From: Dactylorhiza incarnata
Lineage: Eukaryota; Streptophyta; Magnoliopsida; Asparagales; Orchidaceae
Length of the DNA: 64,000 bases
Direction of reading: 5' to 3'
Assembly: GCA_033032865.1 (NCBI GenBank)
Contig: JAWHQI010000028.1
Location: forward strand, 10,187,001 to 10,251,000
Made by a program: the position numbers and the translations under genes. Numbering within the stretch: position 1 is the stretch's first letter; the number at the start of each line of letters is the position of its first letter. Below, piece after piece: positions 10,269 to 20,421 of the stretch. A model generated the notes under the pieces. That model did no database searches and was not told where the DNA came from. It saw only the letters and a list, made by a program, of their open reading frames with translations.

Positions 10269-11693
10269 ATGACGTCTCTTGATCATGATCTCGCTTCTAC
10301 TAGTGGGGAAAATTTTAATATAAATGAAAAAATATTATCACCACCTTTATTTATGGGCAAAAATTTTAAAGAGTGGAAAATATTAATGAAAAAATTTCTT
10401 AAGGCCTTAGATGAAAAAGTTTGGAATATTACTATTAAAAAGCCATCTAGCGTACTAACTAGAAACGAAATTATTTTAAATGCAAAATCTATGAATAGTA
10501 TATTTTGTGCGTTTGACCAAAATATTTTCAAACTTATTTATACTTTACCTACTGCATATGAAATTTGTAGTTTTCTTGAAAGAACTTATGATTTTCCTTC
10601 TACAGGTACGGAACATTCACAAGAACCGGAGAATATGCAAGCCTATGCAAATATTCAAGAAAGCTACACAAAGGATGGATCCATAGAATACTCATCAAGC
10701 GGAAAGGATGATGGACACTCTTGTTTGGAAGAGAAAGATGAAGAAGACAACATCACAATATTGGACTCAGTTGATGACAAAACATCAAGCAAAAGAGAAG
10801 ACGGAAACTATAGCAAGGTAAGAAAATCTAAATCTTCTCTTTTAGTAACTAATTCTATTTCTACATTTCGTGTGCTTAAATTTGCTAAACGTAAAATTTC
10901 AAAGTTGAAACATGCTAATTCCAAATTACGTTTAGAAAATAAAACTTTAAAAGCAAACACTAAAGTAGAATCTTATATTGATGTTTCAAATTCTTGTTCA
11001 TGCTCTTTAATTGAAAATGCTAAACCTTGTTTTGATTATAATTCTTTTAAAGAAGAACTCAAGGTTTTAGAAAAAGGACTTTTAATTTCAAAAGAACATA
11101 ATGAAAAATTGATAAAAGAAAATGATAATTTAAAGGATAAACTAGAATCATTAAAAATGTTTATTCAAAAATTTTCATATAATGAAAAATCTCTTTTTTC
11201 TAGTTTATCAAATTTTCAAAAGTCTAAAAGCTTAACTTCATATTATAAGAGTAGGTCTATAAGAAAGAGTGGAAATGAAAATCATCTAAATAAGGACCAA
11301 TCATTTAAAACATTTTGTAACTCACTCTTTCAACATTCAATTCTAAAGAAATACAATCACTCTTATAAATTTTCAAAGAATCCATATAATAAAATTCATT
11401 ATGATTATCAACATCAATCTATTTTGAAAAATAATTTGAATACGCATAAATCTCAAATGAATTATTTTTCAAACAAATACAATCATATAAAGATGTCACA
11501 TAATCATAATATGAATTTTAAAGATAAACAACCAAGGTATGAATGGAGACCCTTAAAGAAAAATGACACATCAACTTTAATAGAAAGGGCTCATTTATCC
11601 TTGTCTCCTAAAAAATCATCATGTCGTATTTGGGTACCCAAAGGAACCATCCCTCATGGTCCCCTTTGGATACCTAAATTTCTTATTCATTAG
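10269..11693 (+). CDS. gag: Element B Gag-like protein, 474 aa, intact
   Basis: Open from ATG 10269, which follows PBS and leader (caaccgggaataATG). Element K gag starts in the same context. Residues 25-110 (PPLFMGKNFKEWKILMKKF, NAKSMNSIFCAFDQNIF, AYEICSFLERTYD) match the N-terminal part of copia gag. Residues about 115-180 are acidic and Ser-rich. Residues about 195-320 form a Lys/Glu/Leu-rich likely coiled coil. A basic His/Asn/Lys region follows (about 330-430). The end has RIWVPKGTIPHGPLWIPK, the motif found at the gag/protease border of K and L (QIWVPK), but the CCHC zinc knuckle before it is missing. The stop closes the ORF before any protease. So it is a rebuilt gag, perhaps enough for particle assembly with a helper. 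AT-rich codon use fits the element. Confidence 0.8.
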   Translation: MTSLDHDLASTSGENFNINEKILSPPLFMGKNFKEWKILMKKFLKALDEKVWNITIKKPSSVLTRNEIILNAKSMNSIFCAFDQNIFKLIYTLPTAYEICSFLERTYDFPSTGTEHSQEPENMQAYANIQESYTKDGSIEYSSSGKDDGHSCLEEKDEEDNITILDSVDDKTSSKREDGNYSKVRKSKSSLLVTNSISTFRVLKFAKRKISKLKHANSKLRLENKTLKANTKVESYIDVSNSCSCSLIENAKPCFDYNSFKEELKVLEKGLLISKEHNEKLIKENDNLKDKLESLKMFIQKFSYNEKSLFSSLSNFQKSKSLTSYYKSRSIRKSGNENHLNKDQSFKTFCNSLFQHSILKKYNHSYKFSKNPYNKIHYDYQHQSILKNNLNTHKSQMNYFSNKYNHIKMSHNHNMNFKDKQPRYEWRPLKKNDTSTLIERAHLSLSPKKSSCRIWVPKGTIPHGPLWIPKFLIH

Positions 11694-12999
11694 TATCCTA
11701 TCATTTGCATGAAGTAGAAACAATTAAAAATGAAATATCAATTCTCTACTTCATGATATGCTTAATTGTTTTTTCTTTTGTTTGTTTTCTTATTTTTGAG
11801 CCAACACGCTACGGTCACTTAGATATATTATGAAATATGACTTTTACATTTTAAGCCTAATGTTTATCAAATCAAAATTGAATTAAATTAAACATAAAGT
11901 CATAATTTTTAAGTAATCTATCTTTTCTTTTTGTTTTATCCTTTTTAAATCCTTTGCCTATAAATGTCTTATATTATCATTATAAATTGAATGCTAAATT
12001 TTCTAAATGATATTATCAAGACTAATGAAATTACTTTCAAAATTGGATTTTAATGGATTTTTAGGGGTCTTAGGCTAAAATATTAAATGCGCAACTAATT
12101 GCATATTTGTCTATTTTTCGTTGCTGCATATAATAGCCCCTATATTGAAAATCATAATCGAGAAAAATCAGAATCAAATAATATCAAAAACAATGTGTTT
12201 TAAATCAAATATAGTAACTTTGTTGCTAACGCCAGGCGTTATCACTAACGCTGGCGGTAACATATTTTCCTAAAAAAAATTCTGATTTCTCTGAAAAATT
12301 ATTTTTACTATCATTATTGTCAAATACCTTGTATTTGTTTAGTCTAATTTCTAAAAATTAAAATCAAAAGAAAATTTTCAAAAATGATAAATATGATTTC
12401 ACAATCACCACCATGATCTATTAATATCCTATGCTAAAATTCACTATAATCATATATCATAATTCATGATCCATCAAGACCTATCTTAAATCAACTAATT
12501 CTATCAACCTTAGGAATTATGAAATATATGATTGCATTGGTATTATAGTTTCATATCTTGTTTTGTGTGTGTGATGTGCATCTTTATTATTTGCATGAAT
12601 CTCATTATCTTTAGACCTATGAATTAACTTGATATCAACAAGATGAAATCAAATAGAATTGTCACTTCTTTCTAGGTCTATGAAAATTCAAAACTCTATG
12701 TTTGAATACATGCAACTCAATCTTATATTTGTCCATCTTTACTTAGCTTTGCACCATGTTGTCCTAATTCATCACACTAGCATTATCACGTACCATAGAT
12801 AGAAATCAATGCTCATGCTAGTTATATCTTGCAATGCTAAAGTAAATTATATCATTAAAATATGAAAATCTTATTTTCCTTTGTAGTTATTTGCATGAAT
12901 AAAACTTTTCTAAACGGATTTAAAATCAACAATCTTCGATAAAATTGCAAATCCAAAACTAATCGTGAAATTATAACACAGTAAATATATGTAAGGCTT

Positions 13000-13270
13000 A
13001 CACGCTTAGTATGTCTATAATCAATAAACCTATGACATGTGTCTCACAATAGCGAGGGCGTAGGATTGTGTGCATTAGAGACCTAACCTCTAAGTCATGT
13101 CTTGTCCTTAACCGGGGAGGGTTCCAGTGGGGCCTTGAGAGGCACTGGGGGAAAGAGTGCTAGGTTGAGCGTCGTCTTTTGTATGCATATGGGATTAACA
13201 CCCCAACCTACGGCATGTGTGCAGCTCCTCATGCCCATCCGTCACTTAGTACGGGGCTAGAGTGTAGTCA
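13000..13270 (+). other. GC-rich island in the AT-rich interior of element B
   Basis: Contains gcgagggcgtaggattg, ccggggagggttccagtggg and cacccatccgtcac-like segments. Base composition is unlike the surrounding kilobases. I see no counterpart in K, L or M. No ORF or tRNA-like fold recognised; its origin is unknown. Confidence 0.5.
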
Positions 13271-13732
13271 TGTAGTTAAGGTATCTTGATCTTAGATATA
13301 CTTATATTATATTCATTGCATGAAAATTATCTCACTCTTTATACATAAATCATGCATATTTTTTATTCTAACATTGCATCATGTGTTTGCATATTTTAAT
13401 ATTTTGAGCTTAAATGATTTTACCAAACACAAGTATTTGAAAAATCACCAAATACATGCTAAAGGAGCCTTCAAATCTAATCAATATACTCTGAAATTTC
13501 AACTGAAGGAAGGTCTCTTTATAATACAAATGAATTGAGAAAAATATTTTTCAAAACATCAAGAAATGCAGTTCTGTTTTGGCGTTAAGAAGTTAATGCC
13601 CGACGTTAGCTCCTTTGCTCCAAAATATTTTTTTTGTGTTTTGAATTATTTCTGGTATTATTTTAATATTTTGTGTGTTTCTAAAAAGTTTATCTTTTTA
13701 TTCCTTTTAAAACAAAATTTTATTTCTTTTAA

Positions 13733-13736
<4 letters not shown>

Positions 13737-13763
<27 letters not shown>
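13737..13763 (+). repeat. (TA)n microsatellite
   Basis: A run of about 13 ta units; a second, shorter run is at 13856-13875. Both lie in the B interior. Confidence 0.95.
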
Positions 13764-13767
<4 letters not shown>

Positions 13768-15519
13768 TTTCTCATACATTATTTTTGTTTATTTCTCTGG
13801 CATAGAATATCATTTACTGAAAGGGCTATTAAAGATTTCTATGAGTTCCAGAGAATATATATATATATATATATAAACAAATACAAAATTACAAAACAAT
13901 TTCAAAGAACAAAATATGTTTTTCTTTATGTGTGTTTATTGTTTTGTGCATATATAAAAAAAATTCAAAAATTTATAAAAAAAATAAAAAAAAAACTGAT
14001 TGTTATTCATTGCCATTGTCAAGGATGGATGATTAATTATATCAATTAAAGATTAAATACAATGTTTAATTTAACTTTCAAGTTTCTTAAAAACATTGTT
14101 TTGTATTTGTCATGCCTTGAGAATTATCTTGTTATGTGCAATGAAATTGATTGTAGATAAACATGTGTAGAAATGTTTAGCATGCCTCTAAGTATGAGTA
14201 ATGTATTATGTTTGATAATGATTCATTCACTCACTTATTTTTGATAACCTACAAGTGTTTACAATCTTATTCTTACATGATTGTGTAGTGTAATAACATA
14301 AATAATTAAAATGCCTAAATATATTACCTACACAACATTGAATTGGTTATTACAATTCTTTGTCTTTCATGCACTTATTCTTTAGAGAAATGTGGTTTAA
14401 AATGCTATGTTTGCAAAACAAGTGAATTCGGAGTCCTTAGTCACTAAACTAAAAAGCAAATAATAAATGACAAGAAAAACTCCACCAAGCACTACTCACT
14501 CTCCTGATAAGTCTTAATGAGCATTGTGAGGTTGAGCACCTTGGCTAAGAATTGTAAAGTGTCTTGTAGCAAACAATTTATACACCAGTTCTCTTTTGTA
14601 CACCGGATCACAAAAAAAATTGAAAATAAAGCTAATAAGTATAAAAGTGATCCCCCAAGCACTACTTTGCACCCTGATAAGTGTTAATAAGCATTGTGTG
14701 TGCAGAGCACCTTGGTAGTTGTACTATTTATTCATGTGCTTTGAAATAGTGTGGAAGTAATATTATTTGTGTATTTTAATGTTGTGTTATTTCATTATAT
14801 ATGTCATGTGTTTTTGATTGATTCACTTATATACTTTATCAAAACACTACTTTGTACACATCATTATCTTTCATAAAACTTCTACTCATGAGAATTGGAT
14901 CCTAATGCTCATCTACTCAAATCTCTACAAACTTAAGTAAATGCACTAGATAACAAAGCATGACCGCTTCAATGTTTATGTTTACTTGAAATGAAAATTT
15001 TATTACATTGTAGTTTGTGTATCTTTTCTTGATATTATGAAATCATGCTTGCAATTTTTTTTTATCTTAATGGAATAGCATCTCTTCAATCTTTAACTCA
15101 AACATCAACTTTTCAAATTTAAAACTCATTATCCTTTATATGGTTTTATCTTCTAAAATGATGTTTATGTTTAAGAGTGCTTATTATTTTTAACACTGTG
15201 TTTTCCTTTAAGCAAGTGGTATCTTAAAATAGAATGCTTACTTTATCATGTTAGCTATGTTGCTTACTACTTTATGTTACATCATGCCTATATTTTTCTC
15301 AACAAGTAGTATTTAACAAGCTTTTGATTGCATCCTATTTTTCTTCTCGACATAAAATCTATTACTCTTATATACTCCCATATTTATTATTTCTTCATAA
15401 TTATTCATTCTTTATTTCAAAATAACTTTTGATAATATCAAAAAAAAAGGGGAGAAATATAAATTCAAGAAATCTCTTACTAATCTCAATTTTTCAGAAT
15501 GCACCATTGCAATTAATTA

Positions 15520-16168
15520 TAACATTTAGGGGGAGCATACATTTAGGGGGAGAATACAATTTAAGGGGAGTACATTAAAAAGTTTTCTTGGAAAGCATCT
15601 ATGTAGAGGGAGTGATATTGCTCGATCATGACAACCCACTTTTGGTAATAACAAAAGGGGGAGAATAAAATGAGAAATCTAGTGACATAGTTATTTAGGG
15701 GGAGTAAAATCGATCACGCAGTAAACCTTTTATTAATTTATCTTTTGAAAGTTTTGAAATTAACTTGGCACTAGCATGTCCAAGTCGCCTATGCCATAAA
15801 TCTAATTCATCATTTTTTGATAGAAAACATTTCAAAGTAGAATTTGAAAAATCAAGAAATTTAATCATATATACATTATGACATCTAGGTGCGGTAAAAA
15901 CAATTTCATTTGTTTTGGAATTAATAATTTTGCACAAATTTGTAGAAGATTCAAATAAAACATTTAAACCCTTATCACATAATTGACTAATAGAAATCAA
16001 ATTATGCTTTAATCCTTCTACAAATAAAACATTTGAAATTGAAAAATTTTCGTTACCCACAACACCGATGCCGATGATTTTTCCTTTTCATGCATATCTT
16101 TTATCGCACTTATCTATAAACTCACTAATTTCTCATATGGGTATTTGTTATTATCAAAAGGGGTAGAT
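15520..16168 (+). promoter_or_regulatory. Repeated polypurine tracts before the B 3' LTR
   Basis: Purine-rich runs of the form ttaggggga(g) occur at about 15530, 15548, 15564, 15605, 15654 and 15696; the final one, aaaaggggtagat, ends directly at the 3' LTR (16156-16168). A polypurine tract primes plus-strand DNA synthesis. Multiple tracts are a known trait of Sireviruses. Confidence 0.75.
15695..16080 (-). pseudogene. Antisense fragment of copia protease/GAG-pre-integrase in element B
   Basis: The minus strand is open for about 128 codons. It reads GIGVVGNENFSISNVLFVEG, then SISQLCDKGLNVLFESS, then ELWHRRLGHASAKL-type sequence (here DLWHRRLGHASAKLISKL), ending soon after KDKLIKGLL. This is the end of the protease linker plus the GAG-pre-integrase domain, very like the pol of K (30100-30300, minus) and L (33880-34260, plus). 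The HxxxxH half of the zinc-binding site is kept. There is no stop over the matched region, while the same region is broken in K and L. It is cut at both ends, so it is a captured piece and not a gene in its own right. Confidence 0.85.
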
Positions 16169-17428
16169 TGTTGGAGCTTGCTTTCCGCATCTCTTGGTTT
16201 GAGAATAACAAATACCATGATGTATTTGATCTAGTCTTTTGTGTGTTTATAGTGACCAGGTTGTACAGGTTCAATGAGGAGACAAGTCCTCGTTCATGGG
16301 CAAGATCCGAGAACGACAAGTCTCAGGTTGGATGAGTTTTGTGTGCTGATCTTAAAATGGCCATAACTTTCAATCCAGGAAGAGTTACAGAACATGCCAC
16401 CCCATTTCGGAGATGAGAACGACTCAATCGACAGGCTGGAGCTAAATTTAAATATGGGAAATTTCACTGTCAGAATATTTCGACAGCCGCTGTTGCCTAG
16501 GCGATAGCAGAGAAGTTACAACTACTTCCCTCCACGGCAGCATGACGAAAGGCGACAGCTCGACGGTTACATCAACTGCCCGCATGACGCCACTCCAGCG
16601 GCAGTTTAACGCTGTCGGAAATTTCCGACAGTCACTGTCGGAATTTCCTACAGCGATTTTCTATAAATTGACACCTTGTGTTCATGCATTACAACCAATT
16701 CAGAATTTCAAGTCCCTTCCTGAGTGCATTCCATCCAGAGAGCTCCAGAACCTCATGAACTCTCATTTATGCTGAGAAGGTTTGAAATTGAAGACGAGAT
16801 CGGACGCGCTTCTACATCAAGGATCATCTCGAGGCTTCAACCTTCCTTTCAGAGATCTGAATTTCTAGGGAGTTCTTATTTTATCTTGTATTTTCATTTA
16901 TATACATTTTACTTTGTATTGGTAGGGAAAATCGCTTCCTTGTGCGGAGCGTCTAATTCCTTGCGTGGCTTAGGGGAAAATCGCTTCCTTGTGCGGAGCG
17001 TCCAGGTCCTTGCGTGGCTTGGTGGGAAATCGTGGCCTTGTGTGCTACGTCTAGATCTTGGGAAGATCTAGAGGATAGGCTTGGGCTTGGTCTAGGGAGA
17101 GACAAGTGATAGCATTCCGATCCTTGGGAGAAGGATTGGTAAACAAAAAGAAATTTACATTTGTACGCCTCCGATTTCTAGCGATATAGAAATCAAATTT
17201 ATGTAAACACTTTTTCATATAATATAATCATGTCTCTTTTGTGTTTACTTGATTTCAATCATTTGGCGTAATCTCTATTATATTGTGTTCTAAGTTTTCA
17301 ATTCTAAATCTAAATTGTTTATTTCAATCTCCTTCATTATAAAACAATTTAGTAATTATCTTGAAAATTATAGAAAGAATTTTATTCCCTTATTCACCCC
17401 CCCTCTAAGGGCGTCGTAAGATCCAACA
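16169..17428 (+). repeat. 3' LTR of element B
   Basis: 1,260 bp, matching 8896-10219 except for scattered substitutions, a 44-bp loss after gacgaaagg (about 16552) and one missing 22-bp palindrome unit (about 16640). TATA box at 16662. Confidence 0.93.
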
Positions 17429-18850
17429 AGAGGTACTCTTACATTGAAGAGTGACTATCATGTTCCGGGGATGAAGAAGAACCTCTTCTCGGTGACCAAT
17501 GTAGTGGATGCTGGCTATCACGTTCTGTTTGGTCCAACAGAAGTGAAATTTCTCCATAACATTTCAGCCGTGAAAGCTGAGGTCACTCATATTGGGAAAA
17601 GGGTGAAGGACTTGTTTGTTGTTTCAACAAGTTCCTATGTGGATAAGATGAGGGCTAACGACAACGCTGTTATCTGGCACGAAAGACTTGGGCATGTTGG
17701 AATGGATAAGTTGAAAGCTATGGCGGGAAGAGGCCTGGTGAAAGGTCTGCCTAGCTTGTCATCTATCGGGGATGGTCATGTTTGTGCAGGTTGTCAGTTT
17801 GGTAAAGCTCAGCGCTTTCCATTTGATAAATCACAAAGCAGATGTAAAAGACCATTGGAGTGCATCCATGGTGATCTGCTTGGACCAACCAATACTGCCA
17901 GTCTTGGAGGTAGCAGGTATATGCTGATTTTGGTTGATGACTTCACCAGATATACTTGGGTATATTTTCTAAGGGAGAAGTCGGAGGTGTTCGAGAGGTT
18001 TGTGGAGTTCAAGGAGCTGGTGGAAGGTCGACTAAACCTGCGGGTGAAGAAGTTCAGAACAGACAATGGAGGGGAGTTCACCTCCAAAGCGTTCTTTAAC
18101 TTCTGCAGGAAGCAAGGCATCCAAAGGGAGCTTTCTTGTGCTCACACTCCACAACAGAACAGAATTGCAGAGCAGAAGATCCGTCACCTGACGGAGACTT
18201 GCAAATGTTGGCTTCATGCTAAGATTATCCCAAAGTCCTTCTGGGCAGAGGGAATGTCTTGTGCGGCCTATGTTATCAACCGGATGCCTCTCATCCCCAT
18301 CAACATGAATACCCCTCATGAGTTGATGTTCAAGGAGAAGCCAAACGTGGAACACTTTCGAGTGTTTGGTTCTACCTGCTACGTGCATGTTCTGGATGCC
18401 CTTTGAATGAAGCTAGATGCTAAGGCAAGGAAACTAGTCTTCGTCGGTTATGATGACCAGAAGAAAGGGTGGAGATGCATGGATCCTGAGACATGGAGAT
18501 ATGTGGTCTCTAGGGATATGGTATTTGACGAGCTCACGTCATACCAAGGTAGCTCTTCTGTTGAGTCACAAGGATACATGGTGGATGATGGACCAGAGGA
18601 AGCTGCAAAGAAAGTTCTGGTGGAGTTGCCTATTTCTCCATGCCCTCCAGGTATTTCTAGCTCTGGGTCTGGTGCTTCAGGTTCTGGAAGCAGGGGGATC
18701 AATGCTCCATATTTACCTGAGAGGAGAGCAAGTCCAGAAGCTGCAGTGGAAGAGGTGGTTCAGAGTCAAGCTCTGAGGAGGTCTAAGAGGACTATTATTC
18801 CACCTTATCGGTATACGGGCGGGAATTTGGTGAGCTTTGTCTCATGTTCT
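17429..18850 (+). pseudogene. int: Element A integrase and linker
   Basis: Resumes the protease frame after B. IWHERLGH...CAGCQFGK is the HHCC zinc-binding domain with GAG-pre-integrase. Counting from Met at 17444, the catalytic triad is D144 (HGDLLGP), D207 (TDNGGEF) and E243 (RIAEQK), with the exact 35-residue D-E spacing. The usual PQQNGVAERKNR motif has drifted to PQQNRIAEQKIR. TGA at 18404 breaks the chain where Arg is expected (CGA to TGA). The next 130 codons (LVFVGYDDQKKGWRCMD, then a Ser/Gly-rich linker and RRSKRTIIPPYRY) are in the same frame, until a frameshift near 18840-18860. Integrase inserts the cDNA. Confidence 0.9.
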
Positions 18851-20421
18851 TCGCAGGTCCCCTGGATGAGAGAGAGCCATCTTGTTATGAAAATGTCGTT
18901 GGAGTCAAGGAGTGGGAAGGAGACATGGATGAAGAGATGGCTTCCCTCAGGAAGAATGAGACTTGGGACTTGGTGCCTAAGGTTGAGGGGGTTACTCTGG
19001 TGACTTGCAAGTGACTTTTCAAACTGAAGAAGAAGGCTGATGGAAGTATTGAGCGGTACAAGGATGACCTTGTAGCTCGAGGTTTCTCTCAAAAGTATGG
19101 GGAGGATTATGAAGAAATGTTTAGCCCCGTTGCCAAGATCACTTCGGTCCGGGTGGTGATCGCATTGGCAGCTTGCCAAGGGTGGAAGATTTGGCAACTC
19201 GACGTGAAGAATGCTTTCTTATATGGTGAGATTGACAAGGATATCTTCATGGATCAGCCACCTAGTTATGTATCCGAAGAGCACCCAAGATATGTTTGCA
19301 AGCTCAAGAAGGCTCGTTACAGCTTTAAGCAAGCGCCTCAGGCTTGGTACGGGAAGATCGTAGAATACCTCCAGTTCTGTAGATATTTTGCATCTGATTC
19401 TGATTCAAGCTTATTCATAAAGAAGACGGGGGAGCTTCAGGTCTTGGTGTTGCTGTACGTTGACGATATGATCGTCACGGGAAATTCTGAGATAGAGGTA
19501 GCTAGGCTTCGTGCTGATCTAGCTATCAGATTTGAGATGAAGGATTTGGGTGAGCTCCACCATTTCCTTGGGCTCGAAGTGGAGAGGAAAGAGTGCAATA
19601 TGCTCGTTTCCCAAAAAGGCTATGCGGATCGAATCGTGAAGAGATTCGGCACGGAAGGAGGGAAAAGCAGCTCTACTCCACTAGAGGTTGGAGTTCATCT
19701 ATGTCGAGATGAAGGGATGGTTCTTACCAATCCTTTGGTGTTCTGGGATTTGGTCGAAAGCTTGATATACTTAGCGATCACGAGGCCAGATATTGCTTAT
19801 GCAGTTGGTAGGCTGAGTCTGTTTATGGCAGAGCCTCGGAAGCCTCATCTTGTGGTAGCTAAGAGTATATTGAAGTATGTCATATCCACCTCGGATTTGG
19901 GTCTCTTCTACGGGAGAGATTCAGGCTTTTGCTTGCATAGGTACATGGACGCTGATTATGGAGGAAATTCGGATGATCGGAGAACAATGTCTGGATATGT
20001 CTTTATGACAGTCTCTACAGCTATATCATGGTGCAGCAAGAAGCAGGATTCTGTGTCTGCCTCTACCACGGAAGCGGAGTACAAAGCATCAACTTTGGCG
20101 GCTCAGGAATCCATCTGGCTTAGGAGGCTTGTGGTGGACATTCATAGGGAGGTGCGAGGTCCTACTTTGCTACGTGGTGACAACGAGAGTGCTCTCAAAG
20201 TGGTGAACAATCCAGTTTGTCATACGCGTACGAAGCACATAGAGATTCATCACCATTTCATTCTTGAGAAGGTGTTGGAGGGATCTCTTATTGTGGAGCA
20301 TGTGCAGATCAAGGAGAACGGTGCTGACATGTTTACTAATCCGCTGGCAAAGGGACCTTTTGGTCGATTGCGGAGTTTGCTTGCGCTGACTTCCACTTCC
20401 CACTTCAAGGGGGAGTGTTAA
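18850..20421 (+). pseudogene. Element A reverse transcriptase and RNase H
   Basis: After the frameshift the new frame reads DEEMASLRKNETWDLVPK, has a TGA at 19012 where Trp is expected, then is open to 20421. From Met 19117, VKNAFLYGEIDKDIFMDQPP and the catalytic YVDDM (residues 114-118) mark RT. DADYGGN, STTEAEYKA and RGDNESA mark RNase H, with the acidic residues kept. TKHIEIHHHFILEKV and DMFTNPLAK are the usual C-terminal blocks. So 434 codons of RT-RNase H are intact, but upstream stops separate them from gag. The final codons GAG TGT TAA overlap the polypurine tract and the first bases of the 3' LTR. Confidence 0.92.
20401..20415 (+). promoter_or_regulatory. Polypurine tract of element A
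   Basis: cacttcaagggggag lies directly before the 3' LTR. Confidence 0.8.

Larger units (their letters stand above)
11694..15694 (+). other. Non-coding AT-rich interior of element B
   Basis: No ORF with a recognisable product in 4 kb where pol would lie. Parts are shared with the 3' regions of K (25867-27300), L (36771-38600) and M (39749-40426), for example the words around gtgaattcggagtcc (14420) and gcattgtgaggttgagcacc (14521). So it corresponds to the region between RNase H and the 3' LTR in full-length relatives. A taacgccaggcgtta palindrome is at 12229. Two tandem-like blocks with actccaccaagcactact and cctgataag(t)cttaat are at about 14480-14530 and 14650-14700. Confidence 0.75.
8896..17428 (+). 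mobile_element. Element B: non-autonomous, gag-only Sirevirus-like copia element
   Basis: 5' LTR 8896-10219, 3' LTR 16169-17428, TSD agagg at 8891-8895 and 17429-17433, PBS at 10222, PPT-like runs before the 3' LTR. The only long sense ORF is a gag-like protein (10269-11693). No integrase, RT or RNase H is visible in 4 kb of AT-rich interior. It must be mobilised by a relative; K and L in this window are pol-bearing relatives by LTR ends, leader and 3' region. Repeated polypurine tracts and a long AT-rich 3' region suggest the Sirevirus group, which is inference. The LTRs are much more alike than those of A, so B is younger, in keeping with the nesting. Confidence 0.9.

Noticed and set aside
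10269..11693. Host coding gene or env-like gene
   Set aside because: Its position after a PBS, the leader shared with K gag, the gag N-domain words and the WVPK end all mark it as retroelement gag. No signal peptide or membrane segments.
13320..14049. AT-rich ORFs with Phe/Ile/Tyr-rich translations resembling membrane proteins
   Set aside because: They result from A/T-rich DNA and (TA)n runs; no conservation with K or L in the same frame.
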